Assembly (NCBI GenBank): GCA_017403145.1
Contig: JAFQOO010000007.1
Coordinates: 62,001-126,000 of the forward strand
Direction of reading: 5' to 3'
Origin: Clostridia bacterium
GTDB lineage: Bacteria; Bacillota; Clostridia; Christensenellales; DTU072
DNA: 64,000 bases
This document shows positions 39,122-47,444 of the stretch, one piece after another (position 1 is the stretch's first letter; every line of letters starts with the position of its first letter). A program made the translations under genes and the position numbers. The notes under the pieces were generated by a model that made no database searches, was not told the DNA's origin, and worked only from the letters and a program-made list of their open reading frames with translations.

Positions 39122-39141
39122 GCGCGCCTACGTATGCGCGT
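39122..39141 (+). promoter_or_regulatory. GC hairpin at the 5' end of the ABC operon mRNA
   Basis: GCGCGC (39122-39127) pairs with GCGCGT (39136-39141) around an 8-nt loop. Transcription from the promoter above should start near 39121, so the hairpin would sit at the very 5' end. Confidence 0.55.
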
Positions 39142-39169
39142 ATAAAAAACCATTTTAAGGGAGTGGAAA

Positions 39170-40105
39170 ATGTTAAAAATCGACCATCTTTGCAAGAAGT
39201 ACATTAACAGCGACGTATACGCAGTTAAGGACCTATGTATGGAAGTTAAACCCGGCGAAATGTTTGGCTTTTTGGGCTTGAATGGTGCTGGTAAATCGAC
39301 TACTATCAAATGTATAACGGGAATTTATCCATTTGATAGCGGTACAATCGAAATTGACGGACACGACATAAAGAAGGATAGTCTTAACGCAAAGTTAAGT
39401 ATGGGTTACGTGCCGGACAACCACTCCGTTTATGAAAAATTGACGGGTAGAGAATACGTCAACCACGTAGCCGACCTTTATTACGTAGAAAAGGAAGAAA
39501 GGCAAAAGAGAATAGAAGAGTTTGCAGAGAAATTCCGTTTAACCTTTGCGCTTGACCGTCAAATAAAGGGCTATAGCCACGGTATGAAGCAAAAGATTTG
39601 TATCATCGCAGCGCTTATTCACAAGCCCAAGCTATGGATTTTGGACGAGCCTCTAATGGGACTTGACCCCCAATCTATCAACGACATTATTTTAGAAATG
39701 AAGGAACATTGCAAGCAAGGCAATACCGTTTTCTTCAGCTCTCACAACATAGATATGGTTGCAAAGCTCTGCGACAGAGTTGCTATTATTCGTAAAGGAC
39801 AGCTTTGCGAGATAATTGACCTTCACGTGGAAGAAAACAAGGCTACTCTTGAAGAAAAGTTCCTTGCTTATACCGCAGAACCCGTTCAAGCAGTATCCGC
39901 CCTAAAGGGTAGAAAGGCAAGAAAAGCGAAAAAGAAAGCGGAAAAAGAGGCTAAAAAGCAAGGTGTTGCACCCGCTTCTACAACCGAAGAAAGCGTAGTA
40001 ACTCCCGTTCAAGAAGATAAGGCAATTCGTATAGTGTCTAGAAAGAAGGCAAACAAAGTACCCAATCCTCCTAGATTCCATATGCTAAAAGGGGGTAAGC
40101 GTTAA
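39170..40105 (+). CDS. ABC transporter ATP-binding protein
   Basis: 311 residues; ATG at 39170 behind AAGGGAG. Walker A is GLNGAGKST (36-44), the signature is YSHGMKQ (135-141), Walker B is LWILDEP (155-161), and the switch His is in FFSSHNID. This is the ABC-2/CcmA-like exporter ATPase class. Residues after about 235 form an unusual lysine- and alanine-rich tail (KGRKARKAKKKAEKEAKK) that is likely cytoplasmic and flexible; its function is unknown. The stop overlaps the permease start (TAATG), indicating one transporter with the following gene. The substrate is unknown; the surface protein encoded third in the operon is a candidate partner or cargo only by context. Confidence 0.92.
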   Translation: MLKIDHLCKKYINSDVYAVKDLCMEVKPGEMFGFLGLNGAGKSTTIKCITGIYPFDSGTIEIDGHDIKKDSLNAKLSMGYVPDNHSVYEKLTGREYVNHVADLYYVEKEERQKRIEEFAEKFRLTFALDRQIKGYSHGMKQKICIIAALIHKPKLWILDEPLMGLDPQSINDIILEMKEHCKQGNTVFFSSHNIDMVAKLCDRVAIIRKGQLCEIIDLHVEENKATLEEKFLAYTAEPVQAVSALKGRKARKAKKKAEKEAKKQGVAPASTTEESVVTPVQEDKAIRIVSRKKANKVPNPPRFHMLKGGKR

Positions 40106-41736
40106 TGAGAGATAGCCACTCCAACCATGCGGTTAAGGCGCTTATCAAGTTAGAGCTTAACTCTCGCTTTGCAGGCGTGCGTCTTAACTCCTTTAGCGGA
40201 ATACTAAAGGCTTTATTTGCTTTAGTGGCGATAGGTGCTATATATTATCTATACGTAACCATTGCAGAAAGCATCATTTTGAGCTTTTACGTATATAACC
40301 GCGAAAGTTTGTTTCTAAAGCTTTTCGTCAGCCTTATCGGTTTCGTTATGGCGCTAGGCGGAATAAGTAGCATTGTTAAAAGCTTGTTTTTTAGCGGTGA
40401 TAACGAGCTACTTATTCGTTTTCCCGTTAAGGTTATGGATGTTTTTACCGCCAAGGTATTGGTTCAAGGTGTAGTAACCTTTGTATATTTGGTTGCAGTC
40501 TTGTTGCCTTTAATGTTGGTTTACGGTGAGGTAACCAAGCAAGAACTTGCCTATTATCTTATGATACCCGTGGGTATAATTTTAACCTATGCGGTAGTAT
40601 TTGGAGTATCCATACTATTTGCTATACCGTTTATGCGCGTTAAAACGCTAGTTAAAGATAAATATATCTTTACTCTTGTAGTATCGACCGTAACTATAGC
40701 GGTGCTATTTGCGGTATATATGATAGCTGTTCAAGCACTAATGGAGTTTATGCAAACCAAAGCGGTTTCCTTCTTTAGCGATGGTATTATGGGTAGTATA
40801 TTTAGTGCAAGCGAATATTTTTATCCCTTTGCACAAATTACCGAACTGATGGAGCTAACCAATTTAGCTATAGCTATACCCGTATCGGTTGGCGTGCCCG
40901 CGGTAATTCTTCTTATCGACTTCCTAATGGTAAAGAAATATTACCTCAAAATTATGCTTCGCAATTTGGAAATCGAGGGCTCATCGTTTAGTAAAGAAAG
41001 CGCCGACGTTGTTCGTCCCCACTTTGGTTCTTTGCTAAAGAAAGATTTTCTCGAAATCTTTAGAAGCTTCAACTATTCCTTCCAATATCTGGCAATGAGT
41101 GCTTCCGCTCCCGTTATGTCCTATTTTAGCACTCGTCTTGCAGTTGCTATCGGTTCGCAAACGATAGGCGAAACCATTGCTCCCGCGCTAGGTATAATGG
41201 TAATTTTACTTTTCGTTGCAATACTCGTTAGCTTCGCTGCAACCACGGTATCTCGTGAGGGCGACACCTTCTATATGACCAAGCTTTCTCCCGTACCATA
41301 TAACGTACAAATACTAGCAAAGTTTACCTTGTATATGATAGTATCGGGCTCTGTCGTAATACTAAGTTGCGTAGCGGTATGGCTAGGCGGATTCGTTGAC
41401 CTAAAGGTTTTCTTCATAATGCTTGCGATTTGCTTGATGTTTGCAGTCGGCGAAACCTGTATGGCAATAAAAATCGATTTAGTAAAACCTCGTTTCCCCG
41501 TAGGGGAAGGCAGAGAAATGACTTCCGGTTCACCCAACGTATTCATTTCTTTGGTAGTTGGATTGCTTTTTGCTGTCATTGGCGGTATATGGGCGATAGC
41601 TGGCGGATATATATTCGGTTCGCTATTTGCACTCGGTATACTAACAGCACTTGCATTCCTATATTGTTTAGGCTCGGCTCTTTGGTGCTTTATAGGACTC
41701 AAGAAGGCCTACGCAAAAATTTCACCGGCAAGATAG
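40105..41736 (+). CDS. ABC exporter permease, about 12 membrane helices
   Basis: 543 residues; start overlaps the ATPase stop. Hydrophobic segments are spread over the whole length (for example around residues 32-55, 72-92, 113-140, 150-175, 190-215, 255-275, 350-375, 395-425, 435-460, 480-525), interrupted by a loop of about 60 residues near 290-340. The layout fits the large ABC-2-like permeases that combine two six-helix halves. It forms the membrane channel for the adjacent ATPase. No substrate-binding protein is encoded nearby, which supports export over import. I could not assign a narrower family. Confidence 0.82.
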   Translation: MRDSHSNHAVKALIKLELNSRFAGVRLNSFSGILKALFALVAIGAIYYLYVTIAESIILSFYVYNRESLFLKLFVSLIGFVMALGGISSIVKSLFFSGDNELLIRFPVKVMDVFTAKVLVQGVVTFVYLVAVLLPLMLVYGEVTKQELAYYLMIPVGIILTYAVVFGVSILFAIPFMRVKTLVKDKYIFTLVVSTVTIAVLFAVYMIAVQALMEFMQTKAVSFFSDGIMGSIFSASEYFYPFAQITELMELTNLAIAIPVSVGVPAVILLIDFLMVKKYYLKIMLRNLEIEGSSFSKESADVVRPHFGSLLKKDFLEIFRSFNYSFQYLAMSASAPVMSYFSTRLAVAIGSQTIGETIAPALGIMVILLFVAILVSFAATTVSREGDTFYMTKLSPVPYNVQILAKFTLYMIVSGSVVILSCVAVWLGGFVDLKVFFIMLAICLMFAVGETCMAIKIDLVKPRFPVGEGREMTSGSPNVFISLVVGLLFAVIGGIWAIAGGYIFGSLFALGILTALAFLYCLGSALWCFIGLKKAYAKISPAR

Positions 41737-41745
41737 GGGGATAAT

Positions 41746-44667
41746 ATGAAAAAGATATTGATTGGATTACTAATTTGCATACCCCTTATAATAGTATTCG
41801 CTATAGATATAAGTGGAGATATCATTGCAACCTCTACCGATATAACCATTGAAGAAATCACTTTATATCACGATGGTGATTTGCTCGATGACGTTATCGA
41901 AATAGAAATTAACGACTACGTAAATCGCGCATATCGTATAGAAGCGGTAACCTACCCGGCGATAGCGGTAAAGGAGCTTATATGGACGTCTTCGGATATT
42001 GGTATTGCCCAAGTGGACGATAACGGAGACGTTACCTTTACGGGTAAAGGCTTTGGCGAGGTAAAGATTTTCTGCCACTCCAAGAACAATCTAACCGTGC
42101 GTGCTACTGCTACCTTCTACGTGAGTGGAACCGAGCTTTATTCTATCCAAATAGTAAAGCAAGGGGAAACGGAGTACGAAAGTGAAATTAGCTTGAACGT
42201 GGGCGAAAGTCTGGTTCTAAACAAAATAGTTCTTCCCGCTCCCGCAATCAAAGAGAAAAAGACCACTTGGAGCTCCTCAAATAGTCAAGTTGCAACCATC
42301 GATGGCAATGGTGTTGTAAGAACGATTTCAAACGGTTCAACTACGATTACCGCAACGGTCTACGAGCCTGCAACGAATGAATATTTGACCTCTAACGTAA
42401 CCTTAACCGTTAACGCAGGAAGTACCATTTTGAAGAAGAATTATCTAACGATAACCGCCAACTCTTTCAACGTTGAAGACTATGCTTATACTAGTGGAAT
42501 AGAGCTTATAGACGTCGTTGGCTCTGCTACCGTGGAAGGCACTACTTTGTATTATAATGGTAGCGCTAAAGGTGAGGTTAGCCTAAAGGTTAGAAAGGGC
42601 GAAAGGGTAGAAAACTTGACCGTCAGGTTCACAAAGGGCGAGCTTGAGCTAACCTATCGCAACCTCGACGTGCTACTAGGTACGTTGTGGGAAAATGGAG
42701 CATACGTAAACCTAAAGACCTATGAGTTTAGTTTGAATGCTATCGTTGCAAACGACGACTACGTAGGTAGCGAGCCACAATCGATAACTTATACCTTGAG
42801 TGATAACACTATAATCCAACGCGATAGCGATGGAGCACTACTTGGACTAAAGAGCGGTAACGTTACTTTGGTTGCGAGCGCAAGCGGTTTTGTAGACGCT
42901 ACTATAGACCTAGAAGTTAAGGTTCCGCTAGAATACGTTGCAATCACTATCGACAACGATGAAGACGATAGGGGTATCGAAGGCGTTCGCGTATGGGGTG
43001 ATAAGTTCGCTGTTAAGGTAGAAAATCTTCCCGAGGGCTACGATTTATCAACCGTAACCCGTCCTACCGTGGACTTTATGTACGGATACGTCAACACCTA
43101 TCAATTTGAAATCGAAACCTATCGTCCCGAAGGTGCCGATTTGACTTTTGATTATTATTCCACTAACGAAGAATATGCTACCGTTGATAGCAATGGTGTT
43201 ATCACATTCAAGAAAGAGGCCATTGGACATCAAGTAGGTATCTATATGGTTGCTAAATACTCTTATGGCGTTAACTCCGCGCGAGATGGATACGTATTTA
43301 ACGTTATAGACGGTATCAACCTTGGTTGGGAAATTGATGAAGACGATGATTGTGTAAACCTAGAAAAGTTGACTCTTGACCCCAGTCTAGTAAGCTTTGA
43401 TATGGCTATGATGTTTGCCTATTTCCAAGAGGGCTGGTATTGGGAATATGATAGACCGGAAAAGTGCGTAGATGGCAAACAACTAAAGAAAGAAAATATC
43501 GTATTGCAATCGGATATATATTATCATCCCGACCATTGGGAGCCCTATATTTTAACCTCCATTTATGGTAATGGCTTCAAGCTAGATGGAAGATTTAAGG
43601 TAACCGCAAACGATTCCTTCCTTTTGAAAATGAATCGTACGTTAGGCGGAGATATTGTTTTCCAAAACCTTGTACTCAATAGTGCAACGCCTCCTAGCGA
43701 TTCCGGCGATTGGTCCCAACTAAAGGAAAAGGGTGGCTATATTGCGGGTATTGGTAACCAATTCTGGGAAGATTGGGAGTACGATTACTATGGTTATTGG
43801 GAAGATGATACCTATACTAATTGGATAGATAGAACGTGGGACAAAGACTATAAATACGACGAAAACGGATTTACTTTGAGCCGTGAAACCAACGTAACCT
43901 TCCGTTATTGCCAAATACAAAACACCTTTAACTCTATAGTAGTTAAACGTGGTAACGTACTTATAGACGGATGTATTTTCCGCAATACCGTATCATCGGC
44001 AATAATGTATAGTCCTCAATTTGGTAACACCGAGCTTGAACAGGTATCTAATGGTTCACCCAAGCAAAAGTTCAATCAAGACACTTCTCTCAAGATAAAT
44101 AATTGCATATTTGCTAACTCGTTGGCACCCGCTATAATGGTAACTCCTCCTCTAGGACGTTCTAGCGACCCCGCCCTTATGAACATTACTATAGAAGGCA
44201 AAAACTATATCTATAATTGGAAGAAGATTAAAGATATCGACCTAGCACTTCTTGAAGAATCTTCCTTGCCCGTTGCAGGTCTTGCCGATACCGTCAATAG
44301 CCAAATAAACGACGTATTCAAAAAGGTTCTTGCCCGTGAAGAATACGACGATATAAAGGTTAAAAACAGAGAAACGGGCTCCGCTCGTAACGAAGACTAC
44401 GTTAACCTCACCTTCTGTGCGATGGGTTTATGGTACGACTCCTCCGAAATTCCTCTAAACTATAATACTAGTGAATGGAAGAGCATTTATGCCGACGTTA
44501 GCGATATGGGTGGACTCGTTGCCATTCTTGGTAAGAAACCAATTCAGCTCCTAATGAACTATTCCCCCAACGAGGAATTCAACACTATGCCCGGTGAAAA
44601 CTATGATACCGCATCCGATTCCGAAGGGAATCCTATATGGATGAAACGTCTTAAAGGCATCGCGTAG
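41746..44667 (+). CDS. Secreted Big_2 and beta-helix surface protein
   Basis: 973 residues; ATG at 41746 with GGGGGAT just upstream, 9 bp after the permease stop. An N-terminal hydrophobic helix (about 4-22) serves for export or anchoring. Two bacterial Ig-like (Big_2) domains follow (about 35-127 and 128-226), the second with the classic WSSSNSQVATID and STTITATV pattern; a third degenerate one lies near 310-400. Residues about 580-870 look like a right-handed beta-helix: repeated short turns such as VTFRYCQIQNT, VLIDGCIFRNT and LKINNCIFANS, as in pectate-lyase-like proteins. No catalytic motif can be assigned. No C-terminal anchor is visible. It may bind or process polysaccharide, or be a wall scaffold served by the ABC transporter encoded in the same operon; both ideas are inference. 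Confidence 0.8.
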   Translation: MKKILIGLLICIPLIIVFAIDISGDIIATSTDITIEEITLYHDGDLLDDVIEIEINDYVNRAYRIEAVTYPAIAVKELIWTSSDIGIAQVDDNGDVTFTGKGFGEVKIFCHSKNNLTVRATATFYVSGTELYSIQIVKQGETEYESEISLNVGESLVLNKIVLPAPAIKEKKTTWSSSNSQVATIDGNGVVRTISNGSTTITATVYEPATNEYLTSNVTLTVNAGSTILKKNYLTITANSFNVEDYAYTSGIELIDVVGSATVEGTTLYYNGSAKGEVSLKVRKGERVENLTVRFTKGELELTYRNLDVLLGTLWENGAYVNLKTYEFSLNAIVANDDYVGSEPQSITYTLSDNTIIQRDSDGALLGLKSGNVTLVASASGFVDATIDLEVKVPLEYVAITIDNDEDDRGIEGVRVWGDKFAVKVENLPEGYDLSTVTRPTVDFMYGYVNTYQFEIETYRPEGADLTFDYYSTNEEYATVDSNGVITFKKEAIGHQVGIYMVAKYSYGVNSARDGYVFNVIDGINLGWEIDEDDDCVNLEKLTLDPSLVSFDMAMMFAYFQEGWYWEYDRPEKCVDGKQLKKENIVLQSDIYYHPDHWEPYILTSIYGNGFKLDGRFKVTANDSFLLKMNRTLGGDIVFQNLVLNSATPPSDSGDWSQLKEKGGYIAGIGNQFWEDWEYDYYGYWEDDTYTNWIDRTWDKDYKYDENGFTLSRETNVTFRYCQIQNTFNSIVVKRGNVLIDGCIFRNTVSSAIMYSPQFGNTELEQVSNGSPKQKFNQDTSLKINNCIFANSLAPAIMVTPPLGRSSDPALMNITIEGKNYIYNWKKIKDIDLALLEESSLPVAGLADTVNSQINDVFKKVLAREEYDDIKVKNRETGSARNEDYVNLTFCAMGLWYDSSEIPLNYNTSEWKSIYADVSDMGGLVAILGKKPIQLLMNYSPNEEFNTMPGENYDTASDSEGNPIWMKRLKGIA

Positions 44668-44695
44668 ACCTCGCCTTTTGGCGCATTACTTTGTT

Positions 44696-44755
44696 AAAAA
44701 GCTCCCAACTGCAAGTCATTTACCTCTAGTAAACTCCTCTTGTTGGGAGCTTTTT
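44696..44755 (+). terminator. Long terminator of the ABC operon with conserved apical motif
   Basis: AAAAAGCTCCCAAC pairs with GTTGGGAGCTTTTT around a long apical part. Positions 44715-44737 differ at only 3 of 23 bases from 33299-33321, while the closing stems are unrelated in sequence. Confidence 0.8.
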
Positions 44756-44995
44756 GTCGCGTACTGCATCCAAAAATCGAGGTCTACCGTGGTCTAACAT
44801 AGGCAAAGAGAGAAAATTACCTGAACCATAAGGATAGTTGAGCGACCTAGCGGAAAACTTTCCTGTCGTATCTCATCCAAACTACAAAGTCTAAAGATAA
44901 TAGGTTTTTTAGTTGTTTTTTAATAGGGCAACCGCTCGACATTTTTGTCGCGTCTATCATTCAAAATTAAAAGTCTAGATATAATAGGTTTCCTA
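44755..44995 (+). repeat. Three degenerate ~45-bp repeats in a gene-free gap
   Basis: Copies begin at about 44755, 44865 and 44947. All start GTCGY-R-T, continue with CAT-Y-CAAA, and the last two share AAAGTCTA then ATAATAGGTTT. The 44668-45102 gap holds these, the terminator above and the regulator promoter below, and no gene that I can see. Origin unknown; a decayed mobile repeat or repeated regulatory site are possibilities. Confidence 0.45.
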
Positions 44996-45018
44996 ATTTA
45001 TAGGTAAATTGTTGTTAA

Positions 45019-45035
45019 GTCAACCAACGGTTGAC
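45019..45035 (+). promoter_or_regulatory. Palindromic candidate operator of the XRE regulator
   Basis: GTCAACC, AAC, GGTTGAC is a perfect 7+3+7 inverted repeat located 10 bp before the -35 element of the regulator gene. Such sites commonly bind dimeric XRE repressors; autoregulation is inferred from position only. Confidence 0.5.
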
Positions 45036-45045
45036 CGATTTGATA

Positions 45046-45075
45046 TTGAAACAGAATAGGAAAATGATGTATAAT
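45046..45075 (+). promoter_or_regulatory. Promoter of the XRE regulator gene
   Basis: TTGAAA (45046-45051), 18-bp spacer, TATAAT (45070-45075). Confidence 0.65.
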
Positions 45076-45102
45076 AAATTGACGGATAAAGAGGAGCCTT
45101 AT

Positions 45103-47193
45103 ATGAATAAAGAAGCATTTGCAAAAAATCTAAAAGAATTGCGTTTGCAGTCTGGAATGACACAGACGGAACTTGGTAATAGGTTATACGTATCCAAGCA
45201 AGCTGTTTCTAAATGGGAAACGGGTAAGGCAATGCCCGATATTGATTTGCTTGTAGATATCGCAAAGATATTTAACGTATCCGTTGACTATATTACCGGA
45301 GAGCAAGGGATAAAACAAGACGACAAAAAGTCAAAAAAGACAGATAAAAAGAAAATAGTTATTATTGTAACAATTTGTTTGATTGCGGTTTTGGCAGTCG
45401 GACTTGGAGTGTATTTTGGATTGTTTTACGACAAAGATGATAGTGGATTACAGGGAGAGCCATCTATCCCACAAGATACAACTCCACCGACACCCACAAC
45501 ACCTACAACACCCGATTTGCCTTCGTATAATCACGAAGAGATTATGGCACTAATAAACCAAAGATTAAACGTACAAATAGACGAAGAAGTCAGCTTGTAT
45601 TTGAGTATGAGTAGCTATGAAATGGGTTCGTTGAATAAAACAAGTAGCGGATTTATATTTGTTCGTAGTGATGAAAAAAAGATACTAAAATATGAAACCT
45701 ATGAAAACGAACTGCTTACTTTAGGACTCTATTTGGAAGAGAATGGGGTATATAACACTGCAGAAGGTGATACTTCGGTATTGGTTTTCATAGAGCAAGA
45801 TTCATTATATGAATCCGTTTTGCAAGAGATTGTCAATGAAGAATACTATCAAGAAATAGCAAACACGTCAATAGAGTTTGACTATGATTATTATGAAAGT
45901 GAACCGACGATAACGAGCCTTGCAAATGGTAAAGAATTTAAATATATGGTGGCAAGAGATAAGCTTTTCGAGTATTGTGAATATAATGAAGAAGAATATT
46001 TTGCTAATATGCAAAGCTACACGACGGTTACGTTGTACGACGATGGAACGACAAAACTAAAATTCACTTTTGATTATACAGATTGCGTAGGGGCAAGCTT
46101 TGCTAAAACGGAATACCTATACGAGTATAAAGGCGATGACGTCGAGATTTCACTAGAAGACAAGTTAGAAAAGGTAGTTCAGTTACCAAATAGGTTTAAG
46201 CAATTGAGCGGGGAGCCTAGCCTTATCGTTGATGGTAAAGTAAAAGTGATAGATATTCCAACCGACGAAGACGAATTCTACTATTTGTCGGGTAAAAAGA
46301 TATATTCTTTTGATGGCAAAGACGTTGCGTTGTATTGTGATTTAGGTGATGAGTTCGAAGAAACCTCCTATTTTATTGGTGCGACGGAAGAATATATCTA
46401 TTTTTATAATAATAGTACAATAGAGACCTATACGCACTCTGGTAGTAAAGTGTATACTACTAGTCTAAGAAGCACGGGGGACGGTTTGCTTGGAATTTAT
46501 GATAATATAGCTTATTATTACACTAGCGGTACGCCTGCTGGTGGCGCAACCTACTATCTCGTTGGCTCGATATATGCAGTTGAACTTGCAACGGGAATAG
46601 AAACAACGCTAGTTGATACAAAGGTTGACGGAGACGGAGGGGTATTCCTTTTCAATAACGATATATTGTATTATAAGATAGAATCTTATGATGCTATGGA
46701 ATATAAACTTGTAAAAATAGACCTTGATACAAAGGAAGAAATAGAAATAAGCTCCGATATAAGACTAAGACAAATGATGGACATTCCAAAACTCGGGAAC
46801 GAGTACGTAATATCACACGACAAGGTGTATTCTTCGGAAGACTATTCTTTAGTAGAAGAACTCCCATACGTATCTAAGTTAAGGGATATTTTCGGATTGA
46901 ACGAAATATATGATAGCGCAGAATACGTATTTGAAGATTGCTATATTCGAGAAGGGAAAATGGGCTTCACTGCCGCGGGAATGAGTACATACATAAAAGC
47001 GTTTGGTGTCTACGATAAAGAATATGGCGTTATGATGGATATAATACCCTTTTCTTTAAATAAAATAGCATCAGAGTCTACTTCTTCGGCTACTTCTTTC
47101 TCGATAGGGGAGAATGGTTTTGGAATATGCTTTGTAGAAGAAGATGACGAGGGAAACACAACGACAAAGATATATACAACGCTACCAAAATAA
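45103..47193 (+). CDS. Transmembrane XRE regulator with large extracellular domain
   Basis: 696 residues from the ATG at 45103, chosen for the GAGGAG site 6 bp upstream; an earlier in-frame TTG lacks one. Residues 7-63 form a complete XRE helix-turn-helix (MTQTELGNRLYVSKQAVSKW with PDIDLLVDIAKIF), the DNA-binding part. A lysine-rich stretch and one membrane helix (about 84-108) follow, then a Pro/Thr linker (about 118-140) and some 550 extracellular residues. The last 300 resemble beta-propeller blades, with repeats like YYLSGKKIYSFDG, IAYYYTSG and LVKIDLDTKEEI. DNA-binding and outside-sensing parts in one chain suggest a one-component membrane sensor, as in ToxR- or CadC-like proteins but with an XRE head. 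The gene shares its 3' terminator with the duplicated thiT end. The signal is unknown. Confidence 0.83.
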   Translation: MNKEAFAKNLKELRLQSGMTQTELGNRLYVSKQAVSKWETGKAMPDIDLLVDIAKIFNVSVDYITGEQGIKQDDKKSKKTDKKKIVIIVTICLIAVLAVGLGVYFGLFYDKDDSGLQGEPSIPQDTTPPTPTTPTTPDLPSYNHEEIMALINQRLNVQIDEEVSLYLSMSSYEMGSLNKTSSGFIFVRSDEKKILKYETYENELLTLGLYLEENGVYNTAEGDTSVLVFIEQDSLYESVLQEIVNEEYYQEIANTSIEFDYDYYESEPTITSLANGKEFKYMVARDKLFEYCEYNEEEYFANMQSYTTVTLYDDGTTKLKFTFDYTDCVGASFAKTEYLYEYKGDDVEISLEDKLEKVVQLPNRFKQLSGEPSLIVDGKVKVIDIPTDEDEFYYLSGKKIYSFDGKDVALYCDLGDEFEETSYFIGATEEYIYFYNNSTIETYTHSGSKVYTTSLRSTGDGLLGIYDNIAYYYTSGTPAGGATYYLVGSIYAVELATGIETTLVDTKVDGDGGVFLFNNDILYYKIESYDAMEYKLVKIDLDTKEEIEISSDIRLRQMMDIPKLGNEYVISHDKVYSSEDYSLVEELPYVSKLRDIFGLNEIYDSAEYVFEDCYIREGKMGFTAAGMSTYIKAFGVYDKEYGVMMDIIPFSLNKIASESTSSATSFSIGENGFGICFVEEDDEGNTTTKIYTTLPK

Positions 47194-47226
47194 GCGTTAA
47201 CAGTCGTTATTTTTGATAAACGATGA

Positions 47227-47326
47227 AAAAACAGCTCGATAAGTATCGAGCTGTTTTTATTATTGTTTACTTATACTCTTTCAAGTAACTTGTTAAAGGT
47301 TTTCGAGGTGAATTGCACGCATCTTG
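47227..47326 (+). repeat. Direct repeat copy 1: duplicated thiT 3' end and terminator
   Basis: This stretch matches 49021-49120 at about 94 of 100 positions, offset 1,794 bp, same orientation. It contains the hairpin CAGCTCGAT-AAGT-ATCGAGCTG followed by TTTTTATT (47232-47258) and, read on the minus strand, the last codons of thiT ending FTSKTFNKLLERV and a stop. One difference between the copies (AAG for AAA) is silent. Here the hairpin ends the XRE gene. Confidence 0.85.
47232..47262 (+). terminator. Intrinsic terminator after the XRE regulator
   Basis: Stem CAGCTCGAT with ATCGAGCTG, loop AAGT, followed by TTTTTATTATT. Confidence 0.85.
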
Positions 47327-47352
47327 ACATAGACAAAGGTAAATGGTACTAT
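47324..47352 (+). promoter_or_regulatory. Promoter of the sigma factor gene at the repeat edge
   Basis: TTGACA (47324-47329), 17-bp spacer, TACTAT (47347-47352). The -35 lies exactly where the direct repeat loses similarity: the other copy reads CTGCAA at this place. The leader to the ATG at 47445 is about 85 nt and AT-rich. Confidence 0.7.
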
Positions 47353-47444
47353 TTTAGTGTCAATAATATAAATTTATTTATATTAGACCAACGTTTTGGG
47401 GCTTTTCTTTCGTTTATATAATATAGATAACTAAGGAGAATCTT

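Noticed and set aside
44696..44755. Integron attC site suggested by CCCAAC...GTTGGG
   Set aside because: The core-site pattern is not fully met, there is no integrase or cassette array, and the element ends in a T-tract like a terminator.
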